From NCBI GenBank assembly GCA_011037195.1, contig JAAEAF010003335.1:1-64000 (forward strand): a DNA stretch of 64,000 nt, read 5' to 3'. Below the pieces are notes generated by a model, which was not told the DNA's origin, made no database searches, and was given only the letters and a program-made list of their open reading frames with translations. A program made the position numbers and the translations under genes. This document shows, piece by piece, positions 47,581 to 59,500 of the stretch. Position 1 is the stretch's first letter; the number at the start of each line of letters is the position of its first letter. This DNA is from Triatoma infestans. Lineage: Eukaryota; Arthropoda; Insecta; Hemiptera; Reduviidae.

Positions 47581-50500
47581 ATGTCTAAGTTGAAATCTGA
47601 TCATGATATGAAGAATTCTGTAGACGATCGTAAGTGTGCGACATCGTCGAGCATTTCATGCGGAAGGCGTATACCCTACGAATTTCAATCTCAAAAATAT
47701 TCAGAGCTGATAGATCATTTCAGCTCTATGACTTTTTCATTTAAACCAAAGAAAGCTGTATCATTGTCCTTGAAACCCACAGCAATAAAAAGTGAAAATG
47801 AAATTGAAAAAGGAACGAAGGTATTATTGCAAAAAGTTGATAATCTGGTAAGTGTTATGGAAAAAATGAGTATCGGTCCAATTAGCGTCGATAAATATCG
47901 TTACGAAGTAATTAATAAAGAACTGCAGGAATTAGATAAATTGGCGACTAAAAAAGAATTAAGCTTAGAACCATTAAGCAGTTCCCAGATGAAAAATTTC
48001 AACCAAAAATTACGAGCTGTTGAGTTAGAAATTAGAGATATTTATGTAAGTAAAACTATTAAATTTTTTTTCCAAAAAATTGGCCAATATCAGTTTTTAC
48101 TGCCAATTAAGAGAAAGTATTGTGATCCTGCCACATTTCCGATATTTTATTTTCACCGTAAATTATTGAAATGATTTTTATCAATAGAACTGCCACAATT
48201 TACTGTTATTCAATTGTAGCAATACGATACTGACATTTTAGTATTTATAATTCACAATGTAAATATTATTTACTTAAAGAGTAATTATTAAGTAAATTAT
48301 TTTACTATTTATTTTTGAAATATTTTTCCGAAAAAACTGACTTTGTGAGATCTGTGAGTAAGGCTTCAGTTTCGAGGTTTCCTGAGTACGAAGATATTGC
48401 TTGTGTAGTAGATACCGCTTTTAAGAACAGAATATCCTAAAAACGGACGGTAAAACAGTTCTTTTGGTGGTCCCTTCAGTATATTGTAATGCATCTAGCA
48501 GGGACTGCTTATTTCGTTAATTTCAATATTTTACCCACCTCTTTTATGGGGGACACCGCCTGCCCTACCCTCTTTAATAAACTATTAGCTGGTTAAACTC
48601 GAAGATTAAGATGATCACTCTTCTATTTTCGCGCGCTTACTGTCTTGAGAGCCAACCATAAGTAAAGTTTAGCTAATGACAATCACAGCAATTACAAATT
48701 TGATATACAACCAGGTGGAAGATTTGGGCAAAACTCCACCAAATACAAAATGAGATTTTACTAATTTATTTATTTTAAAGTTCCTATCCTACTTTTTTTT
48801 TATTGCCTGATGGGAGGGAGCAAGCCCTATGCTATCCAAAGCCCTTTTGGGCCCATACCCTTCTCAGTGCACTGCCGACCTCCGGACAGTGTTCTCTCCT
48901 TGCAGACAACACTGTCCATCTTCGGACAGTGATCAGTAAGAGCCTCCTAGGAAGGAAAATCTAAGGGCAGCAGCTGGGCTCGAACCCGGGATCTCCGCGG
49001 TGCTAGTCCAGCGCGCTACCACTGGGCTAATCCCTTCCCTAACTCTGAATGATGTAATAAAATCCTATCACTTTTATTTGAAATTCTATCAGGGAAATTT
49101 TAATGTTTTGGTGGGTTCTGTAAGAGCAGCAAAGTTAAGCTTTCCTCTAAATTGCCTGTTCAATATAATGTATGGTTTTACCATTCGTAAAATATTGTGT
49201 GTCTGTCCGGTTTCTGACACTAGTTGTCGTATCTGTATCCTATCCTACCAGCTTACTCTGCTACAAAATAACCAGAGAGAGACAGCTTAGGAACACCGTT
49301 TATTGTCTATTTCAAGATACACAAAATAACCCTTGGTACCAGTACCAAATGCAAAACACAACCCTACTGTCTTTTATTTTACTTATAAATACATATAAAA
49401 CCATATGTTAAAATGTATATTCAACTGTCACTATCCAGGTGGTTGCCTGGATACCACAATATTGAGTTAAATTAAAAGCATTGCTAGAATCCCAAATTTA
49501 AAAATGTCGGTTGATTGGAGATTTGTAAGTTTTCACAAAATAAGTTTCTAAATTTTCCCAGTAAGTGCTCCACCATTTTTCTTTAAACTTTGAATGCTGA
49601 CGGCACAGCTATATATATATATATAGTAGCTATATTTATTATTTTTGAAATATTTTTCTACAAAAACTGACTTTGTGAATATTTTGACATAGAGCGCTCC
49701 ATAGAAGGCCGCTCAGGTATAAAAGTAAAATCCCAAACGCCATTTTTATTGCTAACTCAACTAATGATTGTAACTATGCAATTTTAAAGAAAATTTCTTG
49801 TTAATTATTATTATTAGATTAAGAGAAATTCGTGTGAGTATTTCACGCCAGATTTTTTTCGTACTCAGGAAAACATCAATACATGTATTTCGGATAAAAA
49901 GTTGGTTTCGAAAATTTCAAACTTATGGCAATACCTTCACTTAGTTAGCAGTAAGAGAACGTAGAAATAAATAAAAGTGCGTTCCAACAAAAATTTAATT
50001 AAAATTAAACAGAAATAGAAATCATAGATCCCGCATGGATGCAGTGATTAAACATCACAAATCAGTATTGTTACCTGAGCACACTCAGTCACAAATGGAG
50101 AAACCTTAAAGATAAACAGAAATAAATATCCTGCAACACAATATGTTGGTACTTTATTTACCTTATTCAGAACACAAGATTACACACATCAAAATTACAA
50201 GATTAACAAACATATATTTATATAAACACAAATGAAGATATTAGCCAATCTGAAATCACACTGGAATTATTTAATTAGCACACAGCACAAGAGTAAACAG
50301 AAAAACACACACACGAGTTTTTTTCTACATATGACTAAGTTCACCGAAAATGCTATCGATCCTCTTCAATCTCTCTCAAAATCGATGTTTAATCATTTGT
50401 CTTTATTTGCAATAATATCAGCCGTTAACATTCGGCCATCCTACGGTGGGATTGACCTCAATCCCTGTGGGATATCATTATTCATAATCTTCAAGATAGG

Positions 50501-53500
50501 CAGGCTTCTTCCGCTCCCTCTTCTTTCTTCCGCTCCTAAGTTGTGAATCCTCCTTTTTAGTGCTGTGTTCTTCTGAAAGTGATTCTCCACTAAGCTGCTC
50601 ACGGTCGTCTTCTGAATCTGAAGAGTCTGTCTCTTTTTCTTCTTCTCCTGACATAGGGGTTCACAATTTTAGATCGCTCACATGAGCCGAAGTAATATAA
50701 TGCCTTCCTCCCTGGGGCTTGATATCGCTTACGGTATAAGAATCTCCTCCTCTTATAGCTGTGATCACCATTGGTCCTCGGTATCTCGCTTGGGTTTTGG
50801 TGGGCTCCCCAGTTTGGGTTTTAGCCGTTCTCAAGAACACAATGTCTCCGACTGCATACTTCGTTGCTCGGTATATCTTTTTATCAAACCTCCTTTTCAT
50901 CGACAGCTGTCCTTCCTTGATGCGGGACCTAGCCTCATCTTGGAGATCTTGGGGCGGCGTATAGTCCTGGTATAGAAACTGTCTTAGCTGACCATCCAAA
51001 TTATTCACTGACGGTTGATACCCATACAACATCTCAAACGGTGATCGGTTTGTTGTTTCGTTTACACTAAGATTCAGGGCTTGTTCGCACTTGGCTATAT
51101 CACGATCCCAGTCTCTCTCGTCGTCTCTTACTATGGACGCTCTAATTACAGGCAGGACAGTTCTGTTGACTCTTTCAACTAATCCATTGGCTCTGGGATG
51201 TCTCACCGAAATCAAGTTATGTTTTATCCCTCTTTCCTTACAGAATTCTTGAAACTTTCTGCTTATAAACGCAGATCCTCTGTCAGTCACGATCATCTCG
51301 GGTAGTCCTCTCTCCTCCAACACGGTTGCTAAATGCTTGAGCACAAGCCGGGTCGAGGTATCCTTGACAGGACATAATTTAACAAACCTTGTTAAATTAT
51401 CCGCAATCACCAGTAAGTGTTGGTTTCCTTTTGTACTTTTGATAAATGGACCCATGTGATCTATGTGAACGGTAGCAAAAGGGCGTTTGCCGGGAGGGAT
51501 CGGGTGCAACTCTCCTGGCTTTTTACCACTTGGAACCTTGTTCAAAATACATTGTAAACATGAAGCAATATGTTTTCTAGCGTACCTCCTCATAGATGGG
51601 AACCAATAGTTTCTACTTATCGTGGACACTAAGTAGACCAAACACCAAAGTGACCTGAGAGACCATGAGAGTTAATCAAGAGGGTTTTTCTGAAACTGCC
51701 GGGCACCATGAACAAGTCTCTCTCCTTAACACTTTTATATAGGAGCCCATCTCTCAGTCTAACATCTTTGGTAATCTGTTTTCGCCCGCAGTTCTTGCTT
51801 CTTCAGGCTTTTCTAAGATCTTACGTAATAAATCCAGTTTCTCATCTTTTATTTGCCACATTCGAACTTCATTCTCCACCGTAATCACAGTGAAAACACT
51901 TCCCGTGATCGGTTCTACCTCTGCATCATCTTGAGTAGTTGCGACAGCGCGGCTCAATGCATCTATATGCTGCATCTTTTCACCAGGTCTGTGCTTGATA
52001 TCAAAGTTAAATTCTTGCAATTGACCGTACCAACGGCATGCTTGGGGGTTCTTGGTCTTAATAGAATTCAAGTATACCAAAGCTTGACAATCCGTTATTG
52101 TTGTGAATTTTACACCAATTAAGAACTGTCTTAACCTGTCTGTACTCCACACAATTGCCAACAATTCTAATTTACTGGAGTGATAGTTCCGTTCTGTCTC
52201 CGACGTCCGCTTACTAACGAAGTACACTGGATGCATAGCGCCGTCTTCTCCCTGTTGCAACATCATTCCCGCCAATCCATCCATGCAAGCATCCGTGTGA
52301 AGTTCCGTCTTCGCCTTTGGATTATAGAGTGCCAGTACCGGTGAGATGGTAAGTGCTTGTTTCAGGTCTTCGAAGGATGACTGCTGCCGTTCAGTCCACT
52401 CGAATGAGAATCCCTTCTTTGTTAGCTGACTTAGCGGTTGCGCTCGAGCTGCGAAGTGAGGAACAAATCGTCGGAAGAATCCTACCAACCCAAGGAATCT
52501 TCTCACCTCTAAACATGTCTGTGGTTGAGGGTAATTTCTGATAGCCTCTGTCTTCCTATAGCTTGGTCTTATCCCTTTGGCTGAAATTGTAAAACCGAGA
52601 TATTCGATTTCCTTCATTCCGAAATGGCATTTACTTAAACGTAAGGTCAACTTGGCCTCTCTCAAAGCTTCCAAAACTTGTTCCAACTTCCCTAACATAT
52701 CTTCCCACGAAGTTGCTGGTATCAGAAGATCGTCTAGGTAGCACAGAACCACTCCATTCCGCAGAGATCCTAGTACCTTATTCATTAACCTTGTAAATTC
52801 GTAAGGCGCATTCTTCAGCCCGAAAATCATTCTTTCGAACTGAGCTCTTTCATCAGGAGTTATAAATGCGGTTTTCTCCTTGGCTGCTTCGCTAAGAGGG
52901 ACTTGTAGATAACCGTGGGCCAGATCCAATGTGACGAACAGCTTTGCGCCAGACAGCATTTCCAGCTGGTCATCAATATTCGGAATAAGAAAGGACTGAG
53001 TAACTGTTTGGCTGTTTAGTCTTCTATAGTCAATCACTAAACGGTAGTCTCCAGATTTCTTCTTAATCAATAAGACGGGGCTTGCATAAGTAGATTTCGT
53101 TTCGGACACTATTCCTGCTTCTCGCCATTCTCTAACAATGTTAGCTATTACCTCTCTTTCTTGTCGACTTGTTCGATATGGCTTTGCCTGCACTGGCCGA
53201 CTACCTGGTTCTTCTATTATATCCATTACAGTTTTATTTGTTAAACCGATTTCCGCTGTAGTTGTTGCAAAACACTCCTTGAAAATGTTCACCAGGTTAA
53301 GTAATCGATCCCTATCAGCAAGAGTCACTTCCGCTTCCACATTGAGTTCCGTTTCCAAAATTGGTCTTGTGAGTCCCACAGACTTCACTGCATCTATAGC
53401 GCCTTCAGCGCACCTATTGTCCAGTATAGTTCCTGCGTCCATATCTTGCCGTTTATCTGTGTTATTCTCGACTAAGATCTGATATTGTCTATTCCCAGCT

Positions 53501-56500
53501 GTTGCATCCACTAGATTAAAGCTTAATGGTGGTAGGGTTACAGTCTTTCTGACCGTCAGTTTCTCTATTGCTAATCCAGGCTCAATTTCAAGTTCTCTAA
53601 ATGGGTCCTCGTCTCTATATCCTATTTTTAAAGTTCCATCCATGCTACAATAAGCAATATGGGGTTGATCTATCCAGCTTCGTTCAATTATTAAATCGTA
53701 TACTTGAACATCATCTGGTACAACCATCACTCGTATTTCTGTTCCAATTACCCCATCAATGGACAGTGTCAGTTGAGCCACTTCCTCTACCTTGACGGGT
53801 TGCTTCTCTTGTCCAAAACCCGTTAATATCACATTCGCAGGAATTAAATGTAATCCAAATGTCGTGGCAGCAGATTTCCTCAACGTACATTCTCCGGCAC
53901 CAGAATCGAACAACCCATGCACTGAATGAACGCCGTTGATTTCTACTCTTTTAATGTATTTTGTCACCTCAGGTTGGAAATAGCTGCTTACTATGCCTAT
54001 TCTTGACTTATCCATTGCTTGTTCCCCTTTCTTCTTCTTAGTGCATTCCCTAGAAGTATGGTTGGTCTGCCCACATGTCCAACATTCTCTAGCTGGTTTT
54101 GCATCAGGACATTCACGAGATATATGTCCTTCTTTCCTACAAGTAAAGCACCTCAAAATTCCTCTCTCCCGATCTGAACTTCTGTTCACTTCTATTAATT
54201 TGTTTTTACTTACAGTGCACGATGTGGATCCTTGCCCAACTCCCTTGGTCACTGACCATCCGGATTTCTTTCTTTCTCCTATATGTTCGTGAGATCTTTC
54301 CTTCTTGATTGGGTGCTGGTCCTTATGTATTCTCTCTTTACTAATTCTTTCTGAACGTACTCTGTTTACGCTTTCATAAGCTATGATTGAGTCATGTAAT
54401 TCATCTTCATCATGATGAGTTATCCCTAAGAGATGATCGCACAACTCTCTCGACCAAAGACCCTCTAACACCTGCATCTTGAGAGCTTGGAAGTCCAACT
54501 TTAAAACCTTACACATTCTCACTTTTTCCTGGAAGTAATCTTCCACATCTTCCGTCCGACTTTGCACTCTCTCCAGCATCTCTTTCCACTGCTCTCCTAT
54601 GGCTTTCACACCTAAATAAGTTCTGTTAAACTGCTTTTCAAATTCATCCCAAGTTGAGATATCTCGAGAAATAAACCAATTTCTCGCCGGCCCCACGAAG
54701 CTACCACGCGCTGCTTTCAATTTAAAAGAGTCTGGCCAACCATGTATTTTCGCCAAACTGTTCAGACTCCTTAACCAAGATAAAGCATCATGCCTTGGTT
54801 CTTTACCTGTGAAGTCTTTAATATTTCTATAGAAATGAGGCATAATTTTGAACTCTCTATTAGTACCTCTTGTAGTTAGGGCCTCTATTAACTTTTCGTT
54901 TTGTTTCAATAGCGCACTAATTAAAATATCTTGTGATTTCTCACCTGGTACATTTCCGGTATAATCATCTTCTTTCTCGTCATTCTCAGAATACTCCTCC
55001 TCAGATAGTACACAATTCTCCTGTCTCTGGGCCAAACTGGTCAAATCACATAGGCTCTTAACAATTATATTTGCCATATCATTTGCAGATTCTGCTCCAG
55101 GCAACATCAGTAACCCTCGAATTAAACTAAGTTCATCTGTGGTGAAAGTTTCAGCAACTTCTTGGACCTTACTCGATATTTCAGTGTCTTCTTCGAAAGT
55201 GAAACCTTCCCACTCGCGAAGTCTCCTTCTATTTTTGCGGTCTCCTTCACTACCAAAAGCTAGTTTGTGAAAGACCTTTATATCTTTGAATGGTGACAAT
55301 TTTATTGCCTCATCCACCCACTTTATTTCGCCTAAAGTTGTCATGACAAAGTATAAAACTACTATTATCCCACTTCTGAATTCTTGTTACCTGAGCACAC
55401 TCAGTCACAAATGGAAAACCTTAAAGATAAACAGAAATAAATATCCTGCAACACAATATGTTGGTAGTTTATTTACCTTATTCAGAACACAATATTACAC
55501 ACATCAAAATTACAAGCAATTAACAAACATATAAGTATTTATATAAACACAAATGAAGATATTAGCCAATCTGAAATCACACGGGAATTATTTAATTAGC
55601 ACACAGCACAAGAGTAAACAGAAAAACACACACACGAGTTTTTTTCTACACATGACTAAGTTCACCGAAAATGCTATCGATCCTCTTCAATCTCTCTCAA
55701 AATCGATGTTTAATCATTTCTCTTTATTTGTAATAATATCAGCCGTTAACAGTATTGGTAAAAAACCACTAATCGCTTGTTGGAACTAACCCTTTATGTA
55801 TATAATATTGTTAACGTTTTGTCAATAATTAATTGAAGATAATTCGACAAATACAATTATTATGAATATTGTTATAAGAAAAAATTCGATTGTATTTTTA
55901 TATCAGAATTTCTTGTTCAAGATGTCTTGGATTGAATATTATTCAGCTAAGGTGGACGAGGTATTTCAACAATGTTTAACTTTATATAAAAAAGTGAAGA
56001 AGTTAAAAAAAAAGAAGAAAAAGGAAAAAGTATTTCTATACCATATTACAGAATTTTCATCGTATGCAGCTGCGCAAAAATCATCATTATATAAACTGAT
56101 AGAGACACCGTATGAGGCACTGCCTGAAGTTACCACGATGGACGAGATTTATGAAAGAATTTCACGTTTGGAAACAATGTTGAACACACCATTGCCAATT
56201 AGTTTTGGCAATGTACCACGTCGCCCGGTTGGTGTTTCCGAGAAGAAAAAGAAGACCTCGAAGAATGATACAAAGGAAGAAAAACAAATGGTTTCGAGAG
56301 AAGAACCTAAAAGAATAACAAAACCTAAGCCACAAGTAAAATTTCGAGAACCTGAGGCAAGTGAACAGCAGCGGACTAATAATCTTCTTCTTCTAATGCA
56401 CTGCAGGGATTAGGCAACATGCCTGTCCGGCTTCTCAATACTTCAACTCCATCGTTTTAATGGTCATCCTATATCCCCTTTACCGCTGGGCATGTATTTA

Positions 56501-59500
56501 TTGACCATGAAAGTATTCTTGTCGTTGTCATAAGAATATGATGCTCTTTTCCAATTGTCTTTTCCATCTTAGATAAAATCGTTAATATTGTATATCTTTA
56601 ATTCTTCTCGTTAGTTGTCATTACTTATCTAATAATCTCTTTTTGTGCAAGGTTTAACTTTTCTTAAAGATCTCATCTCTTTGCTTTGTAGACTGCTTTT
56701 ATTTTAGTTCTAATAACCCACGCAGCGGTGCAGCCATAGTTTTGGGAGTTTTAATTTTGTTTGTCTTATTTTTAGGCCATGTATTTATTGCGTCATATAC
56801 AGCTTGAAATTTATTTATTTTATTTGTATCTCATTATCTGGATAAAAGCTAACCTCACAGCCTAAATAATTGAAATATTTAGAATCTTCTATTTTAGAAT
56901 GTACAGGGCTTTCCGTGGCTATCCATAACCTTTGTTTTTGCAACAGCTATATTTAAATTATAACCGTTGTCTGCCAATTTGATTTAGTTTACATACTGAG
57001 CGCTGTAATTCTTCCTCATTATTCTGTAATATTATTGCATCATCTGCACACAAGAAAGTAGGCTTTCTCTATTCAATTGGATACCTGAACTAATTTCTTT
57101 TTTTCATCTTCTTATCAGGTCATCTATGTATGTATTGAACTGAGTTAAGGATCGCTGCCTCACACTTGTGTTTACTACAATTTTTTCTCATCGAAAAGGT
57201 TATTAATGGTTCAATTAAAATTAAAGGGATAATCTTTTTGTCTCTCTTTTAACCAAATTGAACACATATGGAAGTGAGTAAATGCCAAATGGGATTCTAG
57301 ATTAACTTGTCGTCGTTTTTCCTAAATTCTCTTTGCACTAAGGACATTACCACTGCATTTCTTAAATCCAGATTGTTCTTCCGTAAAATTTACCTCTGCT
57401 ATTACTCTCAGTCTATTGTTAATTATTTTTGGGTACACCTCATATACTGTGTTCAAAAGGCTTATATTACCGTAATTCTCACAGTTATTTTTTTGGCCTT
57501 TTATAAATATAGAAATAACTTGAGTTTGCCAAGAGATTGGTATTTTTTACTGCTAATTCCGACAGATATAGATGCCTTCCGATTCTTTGTACTTTTTAAT
57601 AATACTTCTAACGTAATTGAATTAACATTATTCAATGCAGGGTTTGTTGTTTTCAGTACCTGTTGCGGTTGATGTTTCATTAAACCAAAAATCTTTATAA
57701 TGATCCTTCCATTTCTCATTACCAATTACATTAAAACGATCCTTTTCAGTTTGGTTCATTTGTTTGATCATCTTGGATGCCAGTATTTGTCTTCCATGTA
57801 GATTATTTTCAATGTTCGAAATTTGGTGCCATGATTCTTGATGGGCGCTTCTAACTATCTGCTTGGCAAAATTTCTATTTTCTTTATATATGTACTATTC
57901 TATCTCCCTCTCTTTTTGTTTGTAAAAGTCTGAAATACGCTTTTTGTTTTTCTTTTAAAGAATAATAATAATAAGCAAGATATTAAGGATAAGGATCATA
58001 AGGGAATATTAACAATTGGAACACCTAAGAAGCAAAAAGATGAATTAACAACAGTAATTGGTAAGAAAAAACGAATTATTATTAACAAGTTGATTAATAT
58101 TATGATAACAATAATAATAAAAAATGTATTAATTTAAACTGATTTTTATTATTTTATCTATATATATAAAAATGAATGTCCGTTGTACTTAATGGCAAAT
58201 CTCGAGAATTAATGACTCAAATGTTGTCAAATTTATATGTGTATTGAGGTTGAGGTATAGATTGTTTTTAGTACACAAAATTTTCGATAGTGGCACTTTT
58301 CAAAAGATACGAAAAATCGGTTTTTTCGCATGCATACGTCCGATCATCAAAAGATATTGCTTTGGCTATTGCTTCTTCTGACATCGCAGCTACTTTATTG
58401 GATGGTGGAAGAACAGCTCACTCTGCTTTAAAATTATCATTTAATATCCACTTCGATGAAACACCGACCCGTAATATTTCGGAAAATTCAGGAATGGCTG
58501 CAATTCTCAAAACATGTCAAATTATTGTCTGGGACGAATGTACTGTGGCTCATAAAAAGTCATTAGAAGCACTCAATCGAACATTACAAGACTTGAGAGA
58601 ATCTACTCAGTCTTTTGGCGGTTTACTTATTTCATTATATGGTAATTTCCGTCAAAAATTACCATTTATTCCAGTTCAACACCTGCTGACGAACTCAAAG
58701 CATGCCTAAAAGCATCTCATTTATGGGCACATTTCATCAAACTAAATTTAACTAATAATATGCGTGTATATCTACAAAATGATTCTTCAGCAGCGCGTTT
58801 CGCTCAACAGCTATAAGATGTTGAAGAGGGAAAAATACCAGTCGATGAAACCACAAAATGTATCACATTGCCAAACATTTCTACAATTTGATTGACACTA
58901 AAGAGAATTAGATTCAGAGTATTTTTCCATTTATTGCACAAAATTAAAGAAATCATCAATAGTTAGCAGAACGTGCAATATTGGCTTCCAAAAATGTTGA
59001 CGTAAATGACATCACCATTAAAATTCAAAATATCATGTCTGGCGAAACATTTAAATTCAACTGTTATGAATCAGTTAATTATCCCATTGAATTTTTAAAC
59101 TCGCTTGATTAGCAAGGTTTGCCACCTCACATTCTGCATTTGAAAGTTGGTGCTCCTATTATCCTTCTGCGAAACATCGACCCACCACGTCTCTGCAATG
59201 GTACTAGCCGTGAAAAAAATAATGAATAATGTTTTAGGGCTAGCGCACACTGCAGACATTTATCGGCCGATGGTTTAGTCTGGTTGTTCAATTATTAAAG
59301 AGAGAAATGTGAGTGCGCATACCAAACGATAAAAAAGGGCCGATTAAATAGTTTGATGGGCTGCCCGATTCCCTTTCAATTAAAAAGTCTGCCAACTATC
59401 GGCCGATTCTTAATGGCTTTGGTTAACAATTGGCATGCGCAGATTTGCCGACTTTAATCGGCGGGAACTCATAACACTCTTCATATAATCATAGCATTAG

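Larger units (their letters stand above)
50069..55751 (-). mobile_element. Ty3/gypsy LTR retrotransposon, nearly complete (gypsy-1)
   Basis: A 5.68-kb element in minus orientation, LTRs 362 and 367 bp starting TGTTACCTGAG and ending CCGTTAACA. It is flanked by the 4-bp duplication GTAT (50065-50068, 55752-55755). The paralogous intron of gene copy 1 holds the empty site 'atcaGTATtggtaaaa' (about 35608-35624). LTRs differ by about seven substitutions and a few small indels, so the insertion is fairly recent and younger than the gene duplication. Confidence 0.93.

Noticed and set aside
53138..53482. Plus-strand ORFs within 50682-54292
   Set aside because: Antisense shadows of the gypsy-1 Gag-Pol and integrase frames.
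57307..57672. Plus-strand hydrophobic ORF
   Set aside because: Antisense to the reverse-transcriptase remnant of the LINE; hydrophobicity reflects T-rich sequence.
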